Shown one piece after another: positions 11,401-23,400 of a stretch of DNA of 64,000 nt. Positions within the stretch are counted from its first letter, which is position 1, and the number at the start of each line of letters is the position of its first letter. The notes beneath the pieces were generated by a model, which saw only the letters and a list, made by a program, of their open reading frames with translations, was not told the origin of the DNA and did not search any database. Position numbers and translations under genes: made by a program. The stretch is from Montifringilla adamsi (Eukaryota; Chordata; Aves; Passeriformes; Passeridae). The stretch covers positions 35,571-99,570 of the forward strand of contig JAGGNK010007471.1 in NCBI GenBank assembly GCA_017590115.1, given 5' to 3'.

Positions 11401-14400
11401 GGTGTCAGCCCCATGTGGGATTGGGGTGTCAGCCTCACAGAGGATTGGGGTGTCAGCCCCACATGGTACTGGGGTGTCAGCCCCACGTGGGATTGGGTGG
11501 TGTCAGCCCCATGTGGGATTGGGGTGCCAGCCCTACGTGGGACTGGGGTGTCAGCCCCACATGGGACTGGGGTGTCAGCTCCATAGAGGATTGGGGTGTC
11601 AGCCCCATAGGGGACTGGGGTGCCAGCCCCACGTGGGGTTGGGGTGCCCAATTCACAGGACATGGGGGTTCTGACTGTGTCGGGGTTCCCACTGGGGACT
11701 GTGTGTATCCCCAGCCCCTCCTGTCCCTGTGCTGGCTGTGAGGGTCTCCCCTGCCACCAGTGCCCCTGGTGTGGGGTGTGGGATGGTTGGGCAGGCGGAC
11801 AGGCAGAGGAGGCCCTAGAAAGGGGGGACCTGCCCTCCTCAGGGATTTTGGGGTCCCCACATCCCCACTGACCCCTGCTGCCCCCCACCCACAGGCCAAT
11901 GCTGATCGACATGGGCCGGGTGTACCGCCAGAGCAACCTGGAGAACCTGGACCAGGCCTTCACGGTGGCCGAGCGGGAGCTGGGGGTGACGCGGCTGCTG
12001 GACCCCGAAGGTACGGCTTGGGGGGAACTGGGGGGGTCCCTCTGCAGAGCCCCATCCCTTCCCACCACGGGGTCCCCCACCTGACCGCCTCCCCCCCGCC
12101 GCAGACGTGGACGTGGCGCAGCCAGACGAGAAGTCCATCATCACCTACGTGTCCTCGCTGTACGACGCCATGCCGCGCGTGCCCGAGGTGCAGGACGGCG
12201 TCAAGGCCAACGTGAGTTGGGCTGCTGGCGGTCACCGCTGCTGCCACCCCCTGCCGTGTCCCCCCCAGCCCCACACGTGTCCCCCTCCCCAGGAGCTGCA
12301 GCTGCGCTGGCAGGAGTACTACGAGGTGGTGACCGGGCTGCTGCAGTGGAGCCGGCAGCACTCGGCGCTCTTCGAGGAGCGTCGCCTCCCTGCCAGCTAC
12401 GAGGAGATCGAGGTGAGGCCGCCGGCACAGGCGTGGCGGTGGGGACAGGAGCAGTGCTGCTGGCCTGGCATGGCCACGGGGATGGGCACAAAGACAGACT
12501 CAGGGACGGTGCTGTCACAGGGATGACCGACCCCCGGAGCCACTGGTTGCAGGGGCAGTGTGTGGCAGAATCCTAGCTGGCCTGTGGCCCCGCTGTGGGT
12601 GGCTCATGCCCAGTGAGGGGTGCCAGCCGGCCAGCAGCCCCACCGTGGGTGGTTCATGTCCAGTGTGGCAGCACACAGCCAGCTGAGCCGTGCTGTGCTG
12701 GGTCACCGTGAGACCTGGGTGTGGCTGTGGCACGGAGCCCCCTCCGGTGCCAGTCTGGGGGTCTGCAGGGTTTGGGGACTCAGAGCCGTGACAGAGCCGG
12801 GTGCCCCATGAGGGGGGGGCTCCTCTGACTCACCCTCCCCGGCTCTGCCGTGAGTCACCGCTGGCAAAGCCCAGCGCGGCCACTTCCTTCCCGCCGGCTC
12901 TGCACACATGGAAAATTGCAGGCTGGGGAGGGCGGATGCTTGGGGAGGGGGCAGCAGCGGCTGGGGGTCCCCGCTCAGCTGTGCCCCCTCTTAACCCCCG
13001 GCAGATCCTCTGGCGCCAGTTCCTCAAGTTCAAGGAGACGGAGCTGCCGGCTCGGGAGGCCGACAAGAACCGCTCCAAAGCCATCTTCCAGGCGCTGGAG
13101 GTACCGGCCAAGGGCTGGGGCGGGGCTTGGAGGTGGCGTCCTGTGACGGTCCTGGGTGCTTGGGGTCCAAAAGGGTGGGGGGCCTGAGGGGCAGACCCTG
13201 GGGATATCAGATCCTGAGGGGTGGGGGTCCCAGTCGCCAGGGGTCTCGAGAAAGTGGGGATGTGTCCCAAGGGGATGATGGTCCTGTAGGGTTGGGGAGC
13301 TTTGGGTGGGTCCCGAGAAGATGATGGTCCCAGGGCCTGTGGGTTCTAGGGTGTCAGAGGTCCTGGGGGTGTGGGGTGGGTCCCGAGGGGATGATGGTCC
13401 TGTAGGGCTGGGGGGCTCTGGGTGGGTCCCAAGGGGATGATGGTCCCAGAGGCTGTGGGTTCTAGGGTGTCAGGGGTCCTGGGGGTGTGGGGTGGGTCCC
13501 GAGGGGATGATGGTCCCAGGGTGCCGGGGGTCCCGCGGCAGTGCCCGGCACGCCCCTTCGGGCAGTGTGTGACATTTGGGCTGTGCAGGGCGCGGTGCAG
13601 TCGGGACAGCTGAAGGTGCCCCCCGGGTACCACCCGCTGGACGTGGAGAAGGAGTGGGGGCGGCTGCACGTCGCTGTGCTGGAGCGGGAGAAGCTGCTGC
13701 GGGCAGAGTTCGAGAGGCGAGTGCCGGGGGGGCCGGGGGGGCCGGGCAGGGCCGCGCTGGCATCCACACCCCCCTCCCGCTGCCAAACCACGGGGCCGGG
13801 CCGGGGTGGGGTGTCCCGGCCCCCCCGAGGGGGAACCACAGGGCTGTGAGTCACCGCTCCTGCTGGGAAACCTCTGCGGCTGCCGGCCGGGAGCGCGGCA
13901 CGGCACGGCACGGCACGGCACGGCAGGAGAGGGATGGGGACAAGATGGGGGACGGTGGGATGGGACTGGGAATGGGATGGAATGGGGGGCAGGATGGGGA
14001 TTGAAATGGAATGGGATGTGGGGGATTGGGGTTGAGGTTGGACGTGGGATGGGAATGGGAAAAGGAAGATGGGGATAGGGGGGATTGGGAGAGGGATGGG
14101 GAGCAGGACAGGGAGCGGGATGCAGCACGGGACAGGACCCATGCCGTGCATGGCCAGGACAGCTGCCCCCTGGGCAGGACCTGGTCTGTGCTGACCGTGT
14201 CCCTCTGTGTCCCCCCGTGTCCCCGCAGGCTGGAGCGGCTGCAGCGTGTGGTCACCAAGCTGCAGATGGAGTCAGGGCTCTGTGAGGAGCAGCTGAACCA
14301 GGCGGATGCTCTGCTGCAGGCGGTGAGTGCCGGTGGCACCGGGGCGGGGGGACCAGCCCTGGCCATGCCCCTGCCCTTACTGTCCCTGTCCCTGCCCTTA

Positions 14401-17400
14401 CTGTCCCTTCCCCTCCCTTACTGTCCCTCCCCCGCAGGACGTGCGGCTGCTGGCGGCCGGGAAGGCACCACAGAAGGCGGCAGAGGTGGAGAGGGACCTG
14501 GACAAGGCGGATGCCATGATCCGGCTGCTCTTCAACGACGTGCAGACCCTCAAGGACGGGCGGCACCCCCAGGGCGAGCAGATGTACCGTCGGTACGGGC
14601 ACTGCGGGGGTCCCCACGGCTTGTCCCCGTGGCCCTGTGCCCCCAGAGCCCTCCATGTCCTCCTTGTCCTTCCTGCCCCCCAAAGCTTCTCATGTCTCCT
14701 GTGTCCTCCGTGTCCCCTGTGTCCCCCATGCTGCTCATGCCCACCATGTCCCCCATGCTCCCTGCACCCCCAGCCACCCCTCTGCCCCCCAAAACCCTGC
14801 AAAGCCTCCTGTGACCCCCATGTCCCCTGTATCCCGCAAAGCCCCCCTTACTCTCTGCAGCCCTTGCAGCCCCAAAAGCCCCCTGTGACCCCTGTGCACC
14901 CCAAAGCTCCTCATGCTTCCAAAGCCTCTCATGTCCCCAAACTCCCCATGTTTGCTGTACCCCCTTACAGCCCCTGTGCACCCCAAACCTTCTCATGTCC
15001 CCAAACTCCCCATGTTTGCTGTACCCCCTTACAACCCCTGTGCACCCCAAAGTTCCTCATGCTCCCAAAGCCTCTCATGTCCCCAAACTCCCCATGTTTG
15101 CTGTACCCTCTTACAACCCCTGTGCACCCCAAAGCTCTTCATGCCCCCAAAGACTCTCGTGTCCCCAAACTCTTCATCTTCCTTGTACCCCCTTACAATC
15201 CTTGTCCCACCCAAAGCTCCTCATGTCCCCAAACTCCCCATGTTCCCTGTACCCCCTTACAACCCCTGTGCACCCCAAACCCCCCCTTGCCCCCAGGGCT
15301 CCCCACGGCCCTTGTCCCCTACTGACACCTCCCTCCCCGCAGCGTGTACCGCCTGCACGAGCGCCTGGTGTCCATCCGCACCGAGTACAACCTGCGGCTG
15401 AAGTCGGGGGCGCCGGTGACCGCGGTGACAGCCGTGTCGGTGACATCGGCGCAGCGGCGGCCGGAGCCGGACGAGGCTCCGCTGCGCTACCTGCAGGAGC
15501 TGCTGGCCTGGGTGGAGGAGAACCAGCGGCGTGTGGCCACGGCCGAGTGGGGCGCGGACCTGCCCACCGTGGAGACCCACCTGGGCGCCCACCGCGGGCT
15601 GCACCGCGCCATCGAGGAGTTCCGCGCCAAGGTGGAGCGGGCACGGGCTGATGAGGTGAGGCCCCTGGGTGCTGGGGACACCCTGGTTCTGGGGGTGACA
15701 GGGTGAGACCCCTGGGTGCTGGGGATCCCCTGGTTATGAGGGTGACAGCGTGAGACCCCTGGGTGCTGGGGATCCCCACGTCCTGGGGGTGACAGGGTGA
15801 GACCCCTGGGTGCTGGGGACCTCCTGGTCCTGGGGATGACAGGGTGAGACCCCTGGGTGCTGGGGATCCCCACGTCCTGGGTGTGACAGGGTGAGACTCC
15901 TGGGTGCTGGGGACATCCTGGTTCTGGGGGTGACAGGGTGAGACCCCTGGGTGCTGGGGATCCCCACGTCCTGGGGGTGACAGGGTGAGACCCCTGAGTG
16001 CTGGGGACACCCTGGTCCTGGGGGTGACAGGGTGAGACCCCTGAGTGCTGGGGATCCCCTGGTCCTGGGGGTGACAGGGTGGGACCCTGCAGGGTGCTGG
16101 GGATCCCCAGGTCCTGGGGGTGACAGGGTGGGACCTTGCAGGGTGCTGGGGACCTCCTGGTTCTAGGGGTCCTCTGGGTCTGTCCCCACTCTTCTTCAAG
16201 GGGTGCCCCCAGTGCTGTTCCCTCGCTTTCTCCTGGGCATTTCCTGTGGGGCTGCCTTTGCTCTGTGCCTCGGGGTCCCTGAAGCACCATGACCACCCCT
16301 CTTTCTGCTCCCCAAAGCCCCCAGGGCTCACCCACCTCTGCTCCTGGGTCTGTGCACGGCCCGGTGAGGGGGTGGTTTGGGGAGAGCAGCCCATCCGGGC
16401 CCCCACAGCCTGTGCCCTTGCTCTGGAGCCCCCCGGGGCTGAGGGAGCCCCAGGAGGGTGGGGGGCACCGTGCCCCGAGTGCATCCCCCGCAGCCCCTGC
16501 ACCCCTGGTGCGCTGCCCTCCCCACAAGTCCCCAGTGTCGCTCCCCTTGGGGGGGTTCTGGGGGGTATCTGGGTCTGGGGTGGGGGTCCTGGAGCTGATG
16601 GTGTCTCCTGCAGACCCAGCTGTCCCCCGGCCCCAGCGGCGCCTACCGGGAGTGCCTGGGCAAGCTGGAGCTGCAGTACGCCAAGCTGCTGGTGAGCCCG
16701 GAGGGGTGGGTGGGAATGGGGGCAGATGTGGGGGGACCTGCTGGGGACGTGTGGCCTGGGGGGTTCATGGGGGAGATGTGGGGCAGGAGGATGTAGGACA
16801 TGGGGGGAAAGTGGGGAGGAGGATAAGGGGGGCCCGAGGGTGTGGAGGGGACAGCCCTGTGGGGATGAGGCCGTGCAGGGCAAGGACACAGCTGCAAACC
16901 ACACCGCCGTGCCTCCCCAGAACTCCTCCAAGTCGCGGCTGCGGCACCTGGAGAGTCTCCATGGCTTCGTCAGTGCCGCCACCAAAGAGCTGCTGTGGCT
17001 GAGCGAGCGCGAGGAGGAGGAGGTGGCCTTCGACTGGAGCCACAACAACCCCGCCATGGCTGCCAAGAAGGAGAGTTACTCGGTACGGGCACGGCACGGG
17101 GATGGACACAGACATGGGGATGGACATGGACGCGGACATGAGGATGGACACAACATGGGCATGGACACAGGGATGGACACGGGGGTGGGCATGGACACGG
17201 GGATGGACACGGACGTGGGGATGGACACGGACACGGGGGTGGGCATGGACACAACATGGGCACGGGTATGGGCATGGACACGGATACAGACACAGGGATG
17301 GGCATGGACACGGACATGGGCACGGGGATGGGCACAGACATAGGCATGGGCATGGACACAACATGGGCACAGAGATGGGGATGGGCATGGACATGGGCAC

Positions 17401-20400
17401 AGGGATGGGCATGTACACGGACATGGGCACGGGGATGGGCACAGACATAGGCATGGGCATGGACACAACATGGGCACAGAGATGGGGATGGGCATGGACA
17501 TGGGCACAGGGATGGGCATGGATGTGACATGGGGATAGGCATGGACACGGGGGTGGGCATGGACACAAATATGGGCACAGGGATGGGCATGGATACGACA
17601 TGGGCACAGGGATGGACACGACATGGACACAGAAATGGGTATGGTCAAGGACACAGAGATGGGCATGGCCATGACATGGACATGCATGTGGGCAGACACG
17701 CATGGAGGACACAGCTGCTCCATGTGGACACACCCATGGACACACACACGTGTGCCATCCCCACACATGGACACACACACAGCTGTGTCACGTGGTCCCC
17801 TCCCTGCTCCACAGCGCTGAGCCCCCGTGTGCCCCCCACACCCAGAACCCCCATAACCCTCTGAGCACCCCTAGAGCCTCCCTTGCCCACACAGCCCCAG
17901 GTGAAACACAGAGCTGTGCACACGTGTGTGAGCCCTGACCCCCTGGCCCCCGGCCCTGCACACGTGTGTGAGCCCTGACCTCCCTGCCCTGCACACGTGT
18001 GTGAGCCCTGACCCCTGTCCCCCGGCCCTGCACATGTGTGTGAGCCCTGTTCCCTGCCTCCCCTGCCCTGCACACGTGTGAGCCTTGAACCCCTATCCCC
18101 CTGCCCTGCACACGTGTGTGAGCGCTGCCCCCACATCCCCCTGCCCTGCACACGCCACACCCAGAACCCCCATAACCCTCTGAGCACCCCTAGAGCCTCC
18201 CTTGCCCACACAGCCCCAGGTGAAACACAGAGCTGTGCACACGTGTGTGAGCCCTAACCCCCCTGGCCCCCGGCTCTGCACACGTGTGTGAGCCCTGACC
18301 TCCCTGCCCTGCACACGTGTGTGAGCCCTGACCCCTGTCCCCCGGCCCTGCACATGTGTGTGAACCCTGTTCCCTGCCTCCCCAGCCCTGCACACGTGTG
18401 TGAGCCTTGAACCCCTATCCCCCTGCCCTGCACACGTGTGTGAGCCCTGACCCCTGTCCCCCGGCCCTGCACATGTGTGTGAGCCCTGTTCCCTGCCTCC
18501 CCTGCCCTGCACACGTGTGAGCCTTGAACCCCTATCCCCCTGCCCTGCACACGTGTGTGAGCGCTGACCCCCACTTCTCCCTGGCCCTGCACACACATGT
18601 GAGCGCTGACCCTGCCCCCTGGCCCTGCACACGTGTGTGAGCCCTGATCCCCTATCCTCCTGGCCCTGCACACGTGTGTGAGCCCTGCTCCCCTGCCCTG
18701 CACACATGTGAGCCCTGACCCCCAGCCCTGCACATGTGTGTGAGCCCTGATCCCCCATCCTCCTGGCCCTGCACACGTGTGTGAGCCCTGACCCCCTATC
18801 CCCCGGCCCTGCATAAGTGTGTGAGCCCTGCCCCCCGGCCCTGCATACGTGTGTGAGCCCTGACCCCCTATCCCCCGACCCTGCACACGTGTGTGAGCCC
18901 TGCTCCCCTGCCCTTCACACGTGTGTGAGCCCTGACCCCCTATCCCCCGACCCTGCACACGTGTGTGAGCCCTGCTCCCCCGGCCCTGCACATGTGTGTG
19001 AGCCCTGACCCCGGCCCTGCACATGTGTGTGAGCGCTGCCCCCCGGCCCTGCACATGTGTGTGAGCGCTGCCCCCGTCCCAGGCGCTGATGCGGGAGCTG
19101 GAGCTGCGGGAGCGGCGGATCCAGGAGCTGCGGACCACGGGCGAGCGGCTGCTGCGAGAGGAGCACTTGTGAGCCCTGCCCCCCGGCCCTGCACATGTGT
19201 GTGAGCGCTGCCCCCGTCCCAGGCGCTGATGCGGGAGCTGGAGCTGCGGGAGCGGCGGATCCAGGAGCTGCGGACCACGGGCGAGCGGCTGCTGCGAGAG
19301 GAGCACCCTGGGGCGCAGACTCTGGAGGTGGCCGTGGGGCTGGGGGCAAATTGTGGGGCATGACAGGGGCTGGGGGGGGCTGCAGGGACTGGGGGATCTG
19401 GGGGGGTGTGGGGAATCTGGAGGGGGCCTGGGGGTCTCAGTGACCTTGGGGAAAATGAAGGGGCTGGGAGAATCTGAGGGGCACCTTGGGGCCTTGGTGG
19501 GTTGGGGAGGGGGTTCAGGAGGGTCTGGGCATTGGGGGTCACTGGTGTGGGGTGCAGTGGGCACTGGGGGGGTCACTGGTCTGGGGTCACTGGTGTGGGG
19601 TGCAGCGGGCACCGGGTGTCACTGGTGTAGGGTACAGTGGTGCGGTGTGGGGGGTCACTGCCTGTAGCAGTGCGTGTGCAGGTGTGGGTGCAGGCCAGGT
19701 GTGTGTACAGGTGTGGGTGCAGGCCAGGTGTGGGTGCAGGTCAGGTGTGGGTGCAGGTGTGGGTGCAGGCCAGGTGTGGGTACAGGTGTGGGTGCAGTTC
19801 AGGTGTGTGTACAGGTGTGGGTGCAGGTGTGAGTGCAGGCCAGGTGTGGGTGTGGGCACCCGTAGCGGTGCAGGTGCCCTCGGTGCCAGCCCCGGTGTCC
19901 CCCCCGCTCCCCGCAGGCGTTCCTGGCAGCGCTGCAGACCCAGTGGAGCTGGATGCTCCAGCTCTGCTGCTGCATCGAGACCCACCTGAAGGAGAACACC
20001 AACTACTTCCAGGTACAGGGGGTGCCAGGGCGGGGCTGGGAGTGGGAGGGAGGGCGTGACCCCAGTGCTGACCCCTGGCCCCCCCAGTTCTTCGCCGAGG
20101 TGCGGGAGGCCGAGGAGCTGCTGCGGAAGACGGAGGAGACGATGCGGCGCAAGTTCAGCTGCGACCGCGGCACCACGGCCACGCGCCTTGAGGACCTGCT
20201 GCAGGACCTCGCGGTGAGGGCACCCCTGAGACCCCCAGGGAGATCCCCAGACCCCGGGGAGACCCCCACAGTGACCCCCAGGGTGACCCTCCCAAGATCT
20301 GCAGGGTGACCCTGCTGCATCACCCTGTAGCGAGGGCAGGTGGGAGCCCAGGTTGATCCCCCCAAGATCCTCATGGTGACACCTCCAGGGTGACCCCAGC

Positions 20401-23400
20401 CCCATGGCAAGCCCAGGCTGACCCCACGTGTGGAGTGACCCCAGCCCCTGGCAGCTCTGAGGTGGCAGCCTCCATGATGAGCCCCAAAATCAGAGTCCCA
20501 CAGCAGCCCCTGGGGTGTCCCGCTGCAGAGTGCTGGGGTGCCCACCCCACTGCAGCGCCTGGGGTGACCCCCACACCTCATTGCTGCAAGAGACCAGGGT
20601 GACCCCCCTGCCTCATATTCCTGACCCCTCCCCAAACTCCTGGCACCCGCCCAAAACCCCAAGAGCTCCCAAAACCTTTGGAACCTTCTGATATTTCTGA
20701 GCTCTCGCAAAAAAAAAACCTGGTACCTCCCTAAAATTCTGATGCCCCTCAACACCATGGGACACTCCAAATCCTGAGGTGTCCCAAACCTGCCCCCACA
20801 GGAGCAGAAGGAGCAGCTGGCGGAGTTGGGGGCGCAGCTGGGGGGTCTCTCCCGCCGCGCCAGGACCATCGTGCAGCTGAAGCCACGCAGCCCCTCGACA
20901 CCCCTGCAGGGCCGCCCCCCCATCCAGGCCGTCTGCGACTACAAGCAAATGGAGGTGCGGGGGACGTGAGGGTTGGATTGGGGTTGGTTCCCCTGGGGTG
21001 GATGTGGGGCAATGTGGGGAGACACGGTGGGTCCAGCACCCCACTCTGATGCTGCCCCAGCCCCGTGGGGGGGACACAGGAGGACGCCCCCCCCCCCCCC
21101 CCGGTGTGACACCACCCTGGGGGACAAGGGGACACAGGGGGGACCTCCCACCCTTCTCTGATGCTGCCTCAGCCCCATGAAGGGACACAAGGGACCCCCC
21201 CACCCAGACTGAGACCACACCAGGCCCATAGGGGAACATGGGGGGGACACTGGGGAATGAGGGAGGGGCACAGGTGGACACAAGGGCCCGCACCCCACCC
21301 CGACCCCCTGCCCCGCAGGTGACGGTGCACAAGAACGACACCTGTGCCCTGGTGAACCACGCGCAGCCGCAGCAGTGGCGGGTGCTGAGCGCCGCTGGCG
21401 GCGAGGCCGTCGTCCCCTCGGTCTGCTTCCTCCTGCCACCCCCCAACAAGGAGGCTCTGGACGCCGTGCACAGGTGGGGACAGTGCCCCTGCACCCCACC
21501 CGGGCTCCCCTGTGTCCTCCCCACCTCTAACTCGACATCCCCACAGGCTGGAGACCGCCCACCAGCAGCTGCTGGGGCTGTGGCAGCAGCTGCACCAGGA
21601 CTTGCGCAGCCTCCGCGCCTGGCAGTACCTGACCCGGGACATCCAGCAGATCCACTCCTGGACGCACGTCACGGTGAGTTCCTGGGGGTCCCGGAGCGGC
21701 GCAGGGGTCCCAGGGGTCCCAGCAGGGGCTGACACGCTGTGACCCCTCCCGCCCAGTTCCGCACGCTGCCGGCCGAGGAGGTGCGTCAGGTCCTGTCCAG
21801 CCTGGAGAGGCACTACCAGGAGTTCCTGCGGGACAGCCAGGACTCCCAGAGCTTCCAGCCCGACGACCGGCTGCAGGTGGAGCGCGACTACAACGCCTGC
21901 ACTCACAAATACGAGCTGCTGCTGCGTAGCCAGGAGAAAGGTGGGTGTCCCCTCTCCGTCCCCTCTGAAGGGTAGGGGTCCCCGGGGTTGTCCCCAGGTC
22001 ATTGGGCTGACCTGCAGGTCCTTGTGGTGTCCCGGGGGTATCGCCATGGTGCTGAGCTGTCCCAGTCTCCCCCCTCCTCACACTGGCTCAGGGGGTGTCC
22101 CCAGGGTGCTGAGCCATCCCTGCATCCCATCTTCCCATCATGGGTCCCCGTGTTGTCCCCACAGTCTGAGCCATCCCTGTGTCCTCTCTCCCTGCTGTGG
22201 GTCCCCATGGTGCTGAGCCATCCCTGTGTCCTCTCTCCCTGCTGTGGGTCCCTAGGGTGTCCCCATGGTGCTGAGCCATCCCCATGTCCCCTCTCCCTGC
22301 TGTGGGTCCACAGGATGTCCCCACGGTGCTGAGCCATCCCTGTGTCCCCTCTCCCTGCTGTGGATCCCCAGGGTGTCCCCGTGGTGCTGATCCATCCCCG
22401 TGTCCCCTCTCCCTGCTGTGGATCCCCAGGGTGTCCCGAAGGTGCTGAGCCATCCCTGTGTCCCCTCTCCCTGCTGTGGGTCCCCAGGGTGTCCCGAGGG
22501 TGCTGATCCATCCCCATGTCCCCTCTCCCTGCTGTGAGTCCCCAGGGTGTCCCCATGGTGCTGAGCCATCCCCGTGCCCCCTCTCCCTGCTGTGGGTCCC
22601 GCCATCCCCGTGTCCCCTCTCCCTGCTGTGGGTCCCCAGGGTGTCCCCATGGTGCTGAGCCATCCCCGTGCCCCCTCTCCCTGCTGTGGGTCCCCAGGGT
22701 GCTGATCCATCCCCGTGTCCCCTCTCCCTGCTGTGGGTCCCCAGGATGTCCCCACGGTGCTGAGCCATCCCCGTGTCCCCTCTCCTTACTGGGGGTCCCC
22801 AGGGTGCTGATCCATCCCCGTGTCTCCTCTCCCTGCTGTGAGTCCCCAGGGTATCCCCGTGGTGCCGAGCCATCGCGGTGTCACTGCGGGTCCCCGCGGC
22901 GTCCCCGTGGTGTCCCAGGGCACCGAGCCGCCCCTCTGTCCCCACAGGAGAGCAGGACGAGTCTCTGTGCAAGAGCTACATCTCGCAGCTGAAGGACATC
23001 CGGCTGCAGCTGGAGAGCTGCGAGAGCCGCACCGTGCACCGCCTGCGCCTGCCCCTCAAGGCCGACCCCCTGCGCGAGTGCGCCCAGCGCCAGGCTGAGC
23101 AGCAGGTGTGTGACACACGTGCGAGCCCCGGGGAGCTGGCCCAGTGGATTCCCCCAGGATCCTCAGGGTGACACCTCCAGCCCCATGGCAAGGCCAGGCT
23201 GACCCCACGTGCAGGGTGACCCCAGCCCTGTGACACGCGTGTGACACGTGTAGTGCGCACAGGTGGCCACCTCAGCGCCAGGATGGGCCTGGGGGAATGG
23301 TTTGGGTTGGAAAAGCCCTCAGAGCCCATTGAGTCCACCAAGGTCACCCGTGATCATGTCCCCAAGTGATCCACACGGCTGTAAAATCTCCCCAGGGGTG

